A DNA stretch of 60,000 nt. It comes from Mesostigma viride (Eukaryota > Streptophyta > Mesostigmatophyceae > Mesostigmatales > Mesostigmataceae). The stretch lies in contig RPFO01000015.1 of NCBI GenBank assembly GCA_009746045.1, positions 141,001-201,000 of the forward strand. Direction: 5' to 3'. The position numbers and the translations under genes are program-made. Each line of letters opens with the position of its first letter. The first letter of the stretch is position 1. Below the pieces are notes generated by a model. The model had not been told where the DNA came from, ran no database searches, and saw only the letters and a program-made list of their open reading frames with translations. Below are positions 1 through 10,010 of the stretch, piece after piece.

Positions 1-40
1 GCGAAACGCGGGATAAAACGCCTATAGTAAGAGGCAATCC

Positions 41-1155
41 CTAGAAAACTACGTACACCTTTAACGTCGGTAGGGGTAGGCCATTCCTGAATTGACTTAG
101 TTTTATCCGGGTCGGTAGCGACCCGGCATCTGACAAAACATGTCCTAAAAATGGTACACTCCTACCAGAACGAACTTTAGCACGGCGAGCCCACAAGGAA
201 TTTTCAGACATTATTTCTAAGACTTTCTTTAAATCACGTAGGTGCGTTTCAAAATCAGGGGAGTAAATAAGGATATCATCTAAGTAAGCTTGAGCACAAG
301 AACGGTCGTGCTCAGATAAAGAAACAGAGGAGAAGGAAGGATCCTTTAAATCAGAGGACACTTGGGAAGGTGAGAATTACCCATAACAGGTCTAAGCACT
401 TCATTCATTAACATTTGAAAAGAGGCAGGAGAGTTACAGAGTCCCATGGCCGCTACTCTAAACTGATAATGACCAAAAGGGGTAGCAAAGGCGGTTTTAT
501 GGCAATCCTCAGGGGCTATACGCAGTTGCCAAAAACCATCCGCACAATCCAGTACCGTGAAACAAGTGGAACCTTTAACCTTATTAAATATATCATCAAT
601 ACGAGGTAGAGGGTATTTAGACTTCACAGTAATATCATTTAACTTCCTATAATCAGTAACTAGGCGAAACTTGCCATTTGGCTTAGGAACTAACAGGACA
701 CCAGCTGAGTAGGGGGAGTTACTAGGCTCTATCAATCCTGCTTCTAATAGTGACACTAAAATCTGTTTTAGTTCCTTTAACTCGGTAGGGCCCATTCTAT
801 ACATCGGAGAGTGCGTAGGAACTGCACCGTCCTTAATAACTACACGGTGTAAAACAGAACGAGGAGGAGGATAAGAAGGAGTCTTTTCTTCAAAAACTTT
901 GGAGGAATCTATCACAGCCATGTATCTTACTATTTCGTTTTCAGTAAATCCCACTCCTATTGTATCCACTGTGTTTACATCTATATCCACACTATTATTA
1001 GTGATAGGTATCTCCTGTACTTCTAACTGAAGGAACATACATAATAAATATCCATATTCCTTTAATTCAGATCGCAACTCATCATTGGACATTAATACTT
1101 CAGGTATAGGTCTTACAGGAGGATCAACAGGTGTAGGAGGAGTAATATCTACCAA
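41..1155 (-). pseudogene. G1 reverse transcriptase (Ty3/gypsy), partial and frameshifted
   Basis: Two overlapping minus-strand frames (346-1155, then 41-361) together read as a gypsy RT. The first carries the start of the palm (PNGKFRLVTDYRKLND, then VLDCADGFWQL with a catalytic Asp, then FGHYQFRVAAMGLCNSPASF). The second carries the catalytic YLDD box in YLDDILIYSPDFETH and the LGHVLSDAG segment. A frame change near 350-360 separates them, and the G2 copy is also broken close to this point. The upstream 80-100 residues (MSNDELRSELKEYG, then a segment rich in I, T and D) form the linker between protease and RT. The domain continues past base 1. Confidence 0.9.
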
Positions 1156-1166
1156 GGATAAATTTT

Positions 1167-1568
1167 CTACTTATAATGACGTTCTGGTACCCAGTAAGAG
1201 CTATCTGGAAACCAAATGACCATGGTAACATAATTAATAGTAATCTTATTATCCTGGTGCCAATCTAATCCTAGTAATACATCAGCGGTAGTGATAGGGC
1301 CTATAGTGGCCGTCAGGTTGACAGTACGTCCTTGTATGACCAGGGGAAGGGACACCGTACCCGGGGAATGACTGGTGCGACCGTCAGCATAATGAACAGT
1401 GACAGGCTTGGTGTGAGGGATAGGGACTAGTCCTAAACGCCTAACTAGGGCCTCGCTCACAAAGGAGCTAGCCGCACCGCTATCCACTAACACAGAGACA
1501 TTCAAAAGTTCATCAGCATGCAAGAAGGGGTCTACAACAGTGTGGGGAACGGTTAAGCCACCATTCAA
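1167..1568 (-). CDS. G1 retropepsin-type aspartic protease region
   Basis: About 133 residues open on the minus strand. The active-site segment is VSVLVDSGAASSFVSEAL (D-S-G). It is followed by a beta-rich stretch ending in ADVLLGLDWH, which matches the second conserved retropepsin element (L-G-x-D-W). This is the usual size and layout for a gypsy protease, expressed as part of the polyprotein, so the Met at the start of the open frame is probably not a true start. It lies between the gag knuckle and RT as expected. Confidence 0.85.
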   Translation of the reverse strand: MNGGLTVPHTVVDPFLHADELLNVSVLVDSGAASSFVSEALVRRLGLVPIPHTKPVTVHYADGRTSHSPGTVSLPLVIQGRTVNLTATIGPITTADVLLGLDWHQDNKITINYVTMVIWFPDSSYWVPERHYK

Positions 1569-1698
1569 AACATAAGAGGACGAACACGTAAGGGTAGGGA
1601 TGATTCAGCTCCTACAGAAGTTATGAAAACAGGCAGGCAAAAATTATTATCTGGGGTACTATCTAAGGACCTGTCCAGGTTACCCCCGGCTGACAGGC

Positions 1699-3279
1699 CT
1701 ACTGTTCCCCCTCCCCCCCCACATCCATTGGGACTAACCCCGAAGAAGTCCCTGGCGAAAAAGCCACTGCTGGAGGGTCGCGAGGGAGCGAAGAGGGTGC
1801 AGGAGCCTGATTATCATAGGGGAACCCTGAGGGTCCTGTCTGCACAACATTCAGCCTACTAGGGGTAGCTGAGGGAATGCGTCCTGGAGTGGGACGAATA
1901 GGAGCACGCTGAGGGGTACGAGGAGGGCGAGCATCGGGATGAGGGGGAGCACCAGAAAGGAACTTGGGGCACTCCGCCTTAAGATGGCCCACCTCATGAC
2001 AATGATAACACGAGATGTGAGACACATCCAATGCAGATATATCTGTAACGCAAATATCGAATTCTTCTACATATGCCTATTCTTCTTCAGGAGTGAGGAC
2101 AAGGTTATGAACCCTAGTACACAAAGGAGCATGAGCATACATGCAATCAGCAACACGGAGGAGATGGGTAGGAAGAGGAGTGGTAAAGAAATCTGCTACT
2201 CTTTAATAGACGTTGTCGCACATGCTTGAGGGGCAGATCAGTGAAACGGTAGGCAGAGAACTGGCGTTTTACCTCACGTAATAAGGGTCTACTGAGGCCT
2301 TGAAGGAAACGAGCACGTACTTCTGCGCCCGACAAATCCCTAATTCGTACCATCTGTGCATCAAGTTCTTTCATATATTCCTTAAACGGTTTAGTACCTT
2401 GCTGCAAAGTACCAAAGGCTAATCTATCCTGCCAATCTGCATCAGGAGGAACTAAATGGCTCTCTAACCGCTAAAACAATCCTGCTACTGAGTTAGGGTA
2501 GGCATGAGAGGCCAAGGATTCACACTGGATGAGGTTGGCAAGCTCAGGGGTAATACAGGTAGTAAGATAGTGAGGGACTAAAACAGCATCAGAGAGACGC
2601 CATCTATTATGATTCTGCCACGACTCTGTGTTCTGGGTAAGCAACATAATAAAAGTGAAAAACTGTTGAGGGGTAGACTTGACATCCAAATTGGGAAGGT
2701 TAGCAAAGAGGGGAAGAGCAGGAGGCTTAGGGGATTCGAAGAGTCAGTTTTTCCCATAGGGCCACTATCTTCCACTGCTACATAAGCGGGATAGAAGGAA
2801 GGAAGAGGAAAGGTTTTGGGTAGGGGTCGAGAAGGGGCCACCGTTTCAGACTGGTGCCCATAGGAGAAAGGAACAGTATATTGCTCACGAAGAGAGGAGT
2901 AGGCAAAATGATCATAATTTCTATCATCTAGGGGCATGGTGCTGAAATCACTATTACTTCTAAATCAGCCACACGGGTAGGGACCTGGGCTGCCTCATAG
3001 GCCGTCTCAGGGTAGGACCAGGAAGCAGGTGGGTAAAATGGAACTGCACTAGGGCGCCCAGAGGGCCGACAGGGGCAGAGGTACGACCCGTGTTAAAAGC
3101 AGGCATGGAAGGCACAGAGTGGGAAGGAGGCCTAGAAACATTGTTAGAGTGAGGACCTGCTGGGGTTGAGCCAAGGTTGCAAGAGGGGCAGGGGCCTGGT
3201 TCAAGGTAAGGAAGGGTCATCACTAAATCTGACTTGCATACGTTGTTCATAGGTAGGAGGGGTGACAGAGGGACGACGA

Positions 3280-3314
<35 letters not shown>

Positions 3315-3377
3315 GTTGGCATTATTAGAATTATTAGTGGTAGGTATAGGTGACATCTCTCCACCCACTAGATCCAT
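1699..3377 (-). pseudogene. G1 gag (capsid/nucleocapsid), frameshifted
   Basis: The likely start is the ATG at 3377 (MDLVGGEMSPIPTT), matching the G2 start. An Asn-rich run encoded by (AAT)n follows. Later pieces lie in different frames: a central capsid-like segment at 2471-2689 (WQNHNRWRLSDAVLVPHYL, then ANLIQCESLASHAYPN) and a C-terminal segment at 2147-2407 (PFKEYMKELDAQMVRIRDL). The nucleocapsid knuckle is CYHCHEVGHLKAEC (C-x2-C-x4-H-x4-C) at about 1969-2010. The tail is rich in Pro and Arg. At least four frame changes make it non-functional. Confidence 0.85.
3283..3314. repeat. (ATT)n microsatellite inside G1 gag
   Basis: Uninterrupted TTA/ATT triplets for about 32 bp. They encode the poly-Asn run on the minus strand. 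G2 has a much shorter Asn run (about five AAT) at the same place, so the triplet has expanded in G1. Confidence 0.9.
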
Positions 3378-4516
3378 GTTCAGTTTGAGGAAAAACAATT
3401 AAGGTTGCAATAAGGAGGAGGACAACGCCCTAATTTAAAGCAAGGAAAGCAAAAAGGAAAAACTTTTAATGTCCTAAGAGAGGAAAACAAGTAAAATCAA
3501 TCCTTTTTAATAACAGTAATGGATAGGGAGCCAAACTCTAAGGTGAGAGGAGTATCTACACTAGAGGAGGATGACACCGTAGGACGAGGGGGAGATGGAG
3601 GTAGTGAAACCAAAACAAGGCTATCTACCGAAGGGCGAGCAAGAGGAGCAGGAAAAGAACGTCTTGGGGGTACAGCACCAGAGGTAGGGGCTGCAGGAAG
3701 GGTAGAAGTATAGTGACAGGGGGAGGACGTATTGGCTCACTGGCCCGTTGCTGGGCAGCCCTAACCTTAGGGGTATCAGTAGGGTTACCTTGTACCTTGA
3801 AGGCAGGGGTAGGGGAAGACCGATCAGGTTTCATAGGCAATAGTAGACACTGATATGGGAGTCGTTGAAAGATGGCGCCCAAATGGTCGTCGATGACCAA
3901 CGCCGTAGCCGAGGAACTCCTGCTGTGGGGTACAACACCAACCACAAGGGTCTAAACATAGGCATATACATCCAAGCGTAAAAGAGAGTGGAAGGCGATG
4001 AACAACGTTCTAGCATCGGCGACTAGCCGAATCTATTCCTAGGCACTTTCCTATTCTAGCCGATTCCTAATGAACGGATAGGAGGCACTTGAGGTGGAGG
4101 AGGTCCTACCTCTCCTCCCCCCCCACAAAGCATCTATGATGCTCGCCTAGAGCTAACGAGCATATAAGAAAACGCAGCAGCGTGCACGGAAAAGAGGTGT
4201 AGTCTAAAGGGACGCTAATCGTCCCACTATCCATCACTATTGAACCGTCAAACCCACTAGCTAACGTCAAACAGCACCCAGCAAGGAAATGCACACACAG
4301 AAGGAAAAGGAAAAGGAACTAGCTACGTGAGGAGTTCATCCGCTTTGAGCAGGTCTAACTTCTAGGCAGGGCGTGTCCCGAATCGGGCAGCACTACCCCC
4401 CTAGCTTGACGGCGACCCGCCCATTACCTGTCAAGAGGTTGTCTTCTTCTGTGCCCTGGCCGCGGAAGGCCTCTGGCGTATAGGGTTGCAAGGGAACTTC
4501 GTCGCGTCTACCTAAA
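3378..4516 (-). other. G1 5' leader between PBS and gag
   Basis: About 1.1 kb without a convincing reading frame on either strand. G2 has an equally long leader (5992-7076) at the same place, so a long leader is a family trait. Short open stretches here look like chance. Confidence 0.6.
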
Positions 4517-4528
4517 CCTCCGCTACCA
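4517..4528 (-). promoter_or_regulatory. G1 primer-binding-site candidate
   Basis: On the minus strand TGGTAGCGGAGG begins one base inside the 5' LTR end (CGTAACA). A TGG start fits pairing with the CCA end of a tRNA. G2 has TGGTAGCGAGG at the same offset. The tRNA species was not identified. Confidence 0.6.
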
Positions 4529-4529
4529 T

Positions 4530-5103
4530 TGTTACGTCCTGGCTCGACTCTATCCCAAACATCTCGCCTAACCTTACCTAAACTAGTGATGAGGCACCTA
4601 CCTAGGAGTGAGGAGCTATATTGGCTATAAGACCTAGGACGCGACGACGCTGCTTCTCAATGCATTCCCTTATAATACGCCATATACCGAATAAAACCAG
4701 GGTACTACGAAGGAAACAATACTACACTGCCGTGACCCAAGCCTATATGTGTTAATTCATTTAACACACGCCGGGTGCCATTCACGAAGGACAACTGCTG
4801 CATAAATGATCGCCGACAGGCGTGTATGCTCGGGCCGACATCGACCCTCGCCCACAGGACCAACGCACGTCCACAAGGTTCACACGCAGGATAAAAGGAC
4901 CACTACTAAAGTACGCAGCGCGGCGCGACTGCACCGAACCACCATACTGTACAATTGCCACGTCACAAGGCCCGGTACCGACCGGCCAAAAGGTCCTTAC
5001 TACACGTAAGCCTAGGAAAGTCAGCGAACTGCTCCGGAATGGCTGAGGCAACAAGGGACCTAATTTACGTCCGTAACAACAACAAAAGTTACGCGACGTA
5101 ACA
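4530..5103 (-). repeat. G1 5' LTR (574 bp)
   Basis: On the minus strand it starts TGTTACG at 5103 and ends CGTAACA at 4530, giving a 7-bp terminal inverted repeat. The outermost 17 bases (TGTTACGTCGCGTAACA) are themselves nearly palindromic. It is homologous over its length to the G2 LTRs at 5186-5978 and 15356-15931, which fix the borders. Confidence 0.85.
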
Positions 5104-5185
5104 CTATGGTAATGCACAAGGGAGATGCAAATCGACCTTGAGGACCCCCTGCCCCCATGGCATCCATCACCATTGATTACCTGGT
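5104..5185. other. 82-bp spacer between head-to-head gypsy LTRs
   Basis: The only sequence between the 5' LTRs of G1 and G2. No gene or repeat was recognised. The bases next to the two LTRs (CTATG and CTGGT) do not match the base string after the G2 3' LTR (ATCGG), so no target-site duplication is visible for G2. Confidence 0.6.
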
Positions 5186-5978
5186 TGTTACGTCGCGTAA
5201 CAATCTGCTGTAGTTACGGACGTAAATTGGGTCCTTTGCCTCAGCCGTTCCGAAGCAGTCTACTGGCTTTCCTAGGTTTACGTGTAGCTAGTACCGGTGG
5301 ACAATGTTTATTGGATCCTTGTTGTATGTTACGGTAGTTCGGTGCATCGGTGCATTTGCGCCGCGCCGCGTACTTTATTAGTGGTCCTTATCCTTCTTGT
5401 AGATGTAGGCTTGCATCACTACCCGGAAAGGAGAACTTTTGCGGATGACTGTAGGTGTAAGTTGGCGATGCCCTAGGATCCGGAGACGTCCGTCCTATAG
5501 TCAGCGAAAGTTGGTGCGAGAGGTCCCCAGTTTGATTCCGGTCGGATTCATTTGCAGATCGCGTTTTCCGCGTTTTCCGCGGACCGGCACTGAACGCAAA
5601 TGGTTTTCACCTTTGCGGCGTGCCAAATCAGAATGTAGTGGACCAGCGTGCATCATGCGTGCGAGGGCCATGTTGGCCCGAGCATGCCGGACCGTTAGTG
5701 ATCATTTATGCACTCGTGTTGGCACTCGGCGTGTGTTATGGAATTATAATACACTGGCTTGGGTCATGGCATATTAGTGTTTCCTTTGTAGTACCGTGAA
5801 TATAATCGGTGTATGGCGTATTGTAGTCGGATGTACCGGAGTGCATTGAGAACAGAACCGTCATGTCCCAGATCTTATTCACAGTATAGCTCTTCCTCAT
5901 TAAGTAACCTCGTTAGTTTAGGTAGAGTCAGGCGGGGCTCTTGGAATAGAGACGTAGGAGGAGAGCCCGGTCGTAACA
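5186..5978 (+). repeat. G2 5' LTR (with 224-bp insert)
   Basis: Starts TGTTACG and ends CGTAACA. Apart from the insert at 5409-5632 and its target duplication it aligns with the 3' LTR throughout. Small differences (for example near 5280-5320 and 5700) show that the LTRs have diverged, so the insertion is not recent. Confidence 0.9.
5409..5632 (+). mobile_element. SINE-like repeat inserted in the G2 5' LTR
   Basis: 224 bp absent from the G2 3' LTR and flanked by a 6-bp duplication ATGTAG (5403-5408 and 5633-5638), so it inserted after G2 did. A near-identical second copy sits at 55375-55601. The middle carries TAGTCAGCGAAAGTTGG followed about 14 bases later by CAGTTTGATTCC (CAGTTCGATTCC in the other copy). 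These resemble the A and B boxes of a tRNA-type pol III promoter, which suggests a tRNA-derived SINE. No poly-A or simple tail was seen. A small non-autonomous DNA element is possible, but the ends are not inverted repeats. Confidence 0.55.
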
Positions 5979-5979
5979 A

Positions 5980-5991
5980 TGGTAGCGAGGA
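5980..5991 (+). promoter_or_regulatory. G2 primer-binding-site candidate
   Basis: TGGTAGCGAGGA starts one base after the LTR end, at the same offset and nearly the same sequence as in G1. Confidence 0.6.
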
Positions 5992-7076
5992 TAGTTTAGG
6001 TGGACGAGACGAAGCTCCCTTGCCACGGTCACCTTATATGCCAGAGACCGTCCGCGGTCGGGGTGCCGGAGTAGACACGCTCTTGACAGGTAAAGGGCGG
6101 GTCGCCTGCAAGCTAGGGGGGTAGTGCTGCCCGATTCGGGACACGCCTTGCCTAGAAATTAGACCTGCTCGAAGCGGATGAACCCCTCACGTAGCTAGCT
6201 TCCTTTTCCTCCTGTGTGTGCATTTCCTTGCTGAGTGCTGTTTGACGTTAGATAGTGGGTTAGACGGTTCAATCGTGCTGGTTAGGGAGACGATTAGCGT
6301 CTCGTTAGACTACATCTCTTTTTCCGTGCATGCTGCTGCGTTTTCTTAGATGATTTCTTGTGCAGAACCTTGAGCCGGCTGCTCACATACCAATCGGTGC
6401 TGGATTCCTCGTCCGCGTGGTCGGTGTGCTTTCATCTATCCGGCCGGGCAACGACAACCGATTCGACACCTCCTGTAACGTCTAAATCCTCAGTTTCACC
6501 TCGACCAGGTGCGTTACCATGCAGGGTACTGGGCGACATCGTTTTTCCAACCGTCCTCGTTCCAGTTCCTCTAGTAATACTAGCCGTGCAAAATACTATG
6601 CTGTCATCACCTCCTCCTGGTCATGCATTTTCCTTTCTTGGGCTGATGCCCGGGCTGTGATTAAATATTCCTCTGTTCCCGTTCTTAGATAAAGGAAGTT
6701 TCACCTCTTTGAAGAAGCACAACATTTCTGTCTTTCACTATGGTATAGTCAAACCGACATAGGAATCCATTCTCGTCCTACACGTCCTCCTCCTGATATT
6801 CCCACAGAAGATATTTCTCCTCCTCATATCCCTAGGACAGATTTCTTACTCCTTTACCTTCTCCTAGCCGTGAACGTGGATCTTCTTCCTCTATTGAAAC
6901 CCCTCTTACCTTGGAATTTGGCTCCCTCTCTATTACCGTGACCAAAAAGGATTGATCTACATTGCTTTCCTTTCATTTACGTTAATCAGGGCTTTCCCTT
7001 TTTCCTTCATTGTATTAATTTCCTATTCCTTTAATTTTTCTTTTTAAAGCCTTAATTGTTTTTCCTTTTATTAAAC
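5992..7076 (+). other. G2 5' leader
   Basis: About 1.1 kb with no convincing coding sequence, corresponding to the G1 leader. A frame at 6358-6660 shows no family resemblance and is not called. Confidence 0.55.
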
Positions 7077-8815
7077 ATGGATCCTGTGGGTGGAGATATG
7101 TCACCTATACCTACCACTACTACTACCAGTAATAATAATAATAATGATAGGGTTAATAGACGTGACTCGTTGGAGACGGTACACCACCTCACTCCTCAAG
7201 GTATCCTACGTACCTCACCTCCTTCCCCTACCGCTAGTGGTCGGCGTCGCACCTCTGTTACCGCTCCCACCTACTATGAAGAACGTATGCGTGTCAGATT
7301 TAGTGATGACCCTTCCTTCACCTTAAACCAGGCCCCTGTCCCTTCTGCAGCCCTGGTCCAACCCTCAATTAGGGCCTCACTTCCTGATAATGCTTCTAGG
7401 CCTCAACCTCATCCTGTTTCCTCTATCCCTGCGTCTAACATGGGTCGTAACCCTGCCCCTGTAGGTCCTTCTGGTCGCCCTAGTGCAGTTCCTGTTCGCC
7501 CTCCTGCATCTTGGTCTTACCCTGACACGGCCTACGAGGCTGCCCAGGTTCCTTCTCGTGTTGCAGATTTAAAGGTTAATAGTGATTTCAGCACCATGCC
7601 CCTGGATGACAGAAACTATGATCATTTTGCTTATTCCTCCCTTCGTGAAGCCTATTCTGTTCCTTTTTCCTATGGGCACCAGCCTGAAACGGTGGCCCCC
7701 TCTAGGCCTTTAGCCAAGACTTAACCTCTTCCTTCCTTTTATCCAGCTTATGTAGCAGTGGAAGACAGTGGTCCTATTGTGGGTAGATCTGATCCTTCTC
7801 ATCCTCCTAAGCCTCCTGCTCTTCCTCTGTTTGCTAACCTTCCTAGACTCGATGTAAAGTCTACCCCTCAACAGTTTTTCACCTTCATTATGCTGCTGAC
7901 TCAAAACACAGAGTCGTGGTAGAACCATAATAGATGGCGTCTCCCTGATGCTGTGTTGGTCCCTCACTACCTCACCACCTGCATTACCTCTGAGCTTGCA
8001 ACCCTCATCCAGTGTGAATCCTTGGCCTCCCATGCATATCCTCATTCTGTAGCAGAGTTGTTTAAGCGTTTAGAGAGCCAATGATCTTGTTCCTCCTTAT
8101 GCAGATTGGCAGGATAGATTAGCCTTTGGCACCTTGCAGCAGGGTACCAAGTCGTTTAATTAGGGAGTACATGAAGGAATTTGATGCCCAGATGGTTCAC
8201 ATTAGGGATTTGTCGGGCGCAGAAGTACGTGCTCGCTTCCTGCAAGGCCTCAGTAGACCTTTGTTACGTGAAGTGAAACGCCAGTTCTCTGCCTACTGCT
8301 TTACTGACTTACCCCTCAAGCATGTGCGTCAGCATTTATTGCGAGTAGCAGATTTCTTCACCACTCCTCTTCCTACCCGTTCCCGCGTCAATAATATTAG
8401 CCTTACTCCTGAGGAGGAAAACTCCTATGTAGAAGAGTTAGATATCTGCATGACAGACCTCTCTGCTCTGGATGTGTCTCACATTACCTGTTACCACTGT
8501 AAGGAAGTAGGCCATCTTAAACGTGAGTGCCCCAAGTTCCTTTCTGGTGCTCACCCGCATCCCGATGCTCGCCCTCCTCCTACCCCTCAGCGTGCCCCTA
8601 TCCGTCCCTCTTCAGGACGCACTCCCTCAGCCCCTACCCGTAGTAGGCTGAATGCTGTGCAGGCAGGATCCTCAGGGCTCCCCTATGATTATATCAGGCT
8701 CCCGCACCCGGGTGCGGCCTCTTCGCTCCCTTGTGACCCTCGAGCAGTGGCTTTTCCGCCAGGGTCTTCTCAGGGGTTCGTACCCGTGGATGTGGGGGCC
8801 GGGGAGGGGGAACAG
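7077..8815 (+). pseudogene. G2 gag, frameshifted
   Basis: The start MDPVGGDMSPIPTT at 7077 matches G1. The N-terminal 215 residues run open to a stop at 7722 (ending near SRPLAKT). The capsid middle (about 7725-8125) is broken in several frames. The C-terminal part is open again at 8126-8815, including YMKEFDAQMVHIRDLSGAEV and the nucleocapsid knuckle CYHCKEVGHLKREC (C-x2-C-x4-H-x4-C, nt 8489-8530), followed by a Pro/Arg-rich tail. At least two stops or indels inactivate it. Confidence 0.88.
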
Positions 8816-8945
8816 TAGGCCTGTCAGCCGGGGGTAACCTGGACAGCTGTCCTCAGTTAGTACCCCAGATAAAAACTTTTGCCTGCCTGTTTCCATAACC
8901 TCAGTAGGAGCTGAATCATCCTTACCCTTACGTGTTCGTCCTCTT

Positions 8946-9202
8946 ATGTTTTGGAATGGCGGTTTAATTAACGTCCCTCACACTGTTGTAGACCCCTTCT
9001 TGCATGCTGATGAACTCCTGAATGTCTCTGTGCTAGTGGATAGCGGTGCGGCTAGGTCTTTTGTGAGCGAAGCCCTAGTTAGGCGTTTAGGACTAGTCCC
9101 TATCCCTCACACTAAACCGTCACTGTTCATTATGCCGATGGTCGCACTTAAGTCATTCCCCTGGATTACTATTAATTATTTCACTGTGGTGATCTGGTTC
9201 CC
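8946..9202 (+). pseudogene. G2 protease, internally deleted and split by a LINE
   Basis: Carries VSVLVDSGAARSFVSEAL with the D-S-G active site. Compared with G1, about 100 bp after the HTKP segment are missing, including the conserved L-G-x-D-W region. The frame is then interrupted by the LINE at 9203-9854. The protease tail (YWVPERHYK) resumes after the LINE at about 9866-9900. Confidence 0.8.
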
Positions 9203-9865
9203 AATATGGTGCTCACGTATGGCGCCGAGGCGTGGACCCTCCCACCCAAACTGGCAGCTCGGCTCGACGGCACAGTTTACAGGATGCTCCGGCAGGTCCT
9301 TAATGTAGGTTTTTCCGAGCGTCCATCATCAGAGTCTTTGTATCATGGCATGCCTCGTGTTTCGGACGAGATTAGGCAGCGTAGGATAGCATTTGTAGGA
9401 CACCTTGCCCGCACCAGCCAGGTCGACACCACCCTTGGTCTGGCCGGCCCCCAGCGGCTTGGACAGCCAGGGCGGCACATCCTGACCTGGCCTGGCCCCA
9501 AGGACATTCCCAAAAGGGTAGGGAAACCTGTCACCAACTACGTTCAGATGTTGCTGGACGACCTAGTGGTCCCAGCCCAGTTTGAGCACCGCATCCACTC
9601 TCTCTCCCGTCTTTGGACTGCCATGCAGGACAAGACGCGGTGGAAGAAGATTGTCAAGGCGCACACGCCCGACCCTGTGGGCAAGCCACCCCCTCCCAAG
9701 CGGAGGAGGCGTTTTGATGAGTAGTGTAGTTAGGATTTTCTAGATAGAGTTAGGATAGTTCGATCACGCGGCTTCCTCCATCCCATCCATCATGAAATAT
9801 GTGCTACATGACCCCCCCACGGAGGCATGTTATAATTTAATTTAATTTAATTTAATCTGGTTCCC
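9192..9865 (+). mobile_element. 5'-truncated LINE (family C) in G2 protease, with target duplication
   Basis: The target duplication ATCTGGTTCCC (11 bp) sits at 9192-9202 and 9855-9865 and brackets the insert 9203-9854. The insert codes for the C-terminal part of a LINE ORF2 (about 9206-9724): LTYGAEAWTLPPKLAARLDG, then RRIAFVGHLARTSQVDTT, then a basic end KRRRRFDE. About 100 bp of 3' UTR follow, then a (TTTAA)n tail at about 9833-9855. The RT core is missing, so this is a strongly 5'-truncated copy from target-primed reverse transcription. Confidence 0.9.
9206..9724 (+). pseudogene. LINE family C ORF2 C-terminus
   Basis: 172 residues ending in a natural stop. They hold the conserved region after RT found in this LINE group (LTYGAE.WTL, R.LDG, GHLARTSQVDT, GRH.LTW), also seen in LINE families A and B in this window. 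The N-terminus and catalytic RT motifs are absent. It is only a fragment and cannot act alone. Confidence 0.85.
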
Positions 9866-10010
9866 GGAGAGTACGTACTGGGTACCGGAACGCCACTACA
9901 AATTAGAAAATTTATCCTTGGTAGATATTACTCCTCCTACACCGGTGGATCCTCCTATAAGACCTATACCTGAAGTCTAATGATGAGTTGCGATCTGAAC
10001 TAAAAGAATA

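Larger units (their letters stand above)
1..5103 (-). mobile_element. Ty3/gypsy LTR retrotransposon G1, partial
   Basis: Reading leftward on the minus strand the parts come in gypsy order: 5' LTR (4530-5103), a primer-binding-like site, a long leader, gag with a CCHC knuckle, protease and reverse transcriptase. The window edge cuts the element inside RT, so RNase H, integrase and the 3' LTR are not visible. The protein parts match G2 on the plus strand closely, so both belong to one family. Frames shift several times in gag and once in RT, so this copy is defective. G1 and G2 stand head to head. Confidence 0.9.

Noticed and set aside
4782-5117. Open frames on both strands within the G1 5' LTR
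   Set aside because: Lie wholly within the LTR and have no conserved counterpart in the other LTR copies.
5440-5560. A complete tRNA gene inside the SINE-like repeat
   Set aside because: A- and B-box-like motifs are present, but the acceptor and T stems do not pair properly.
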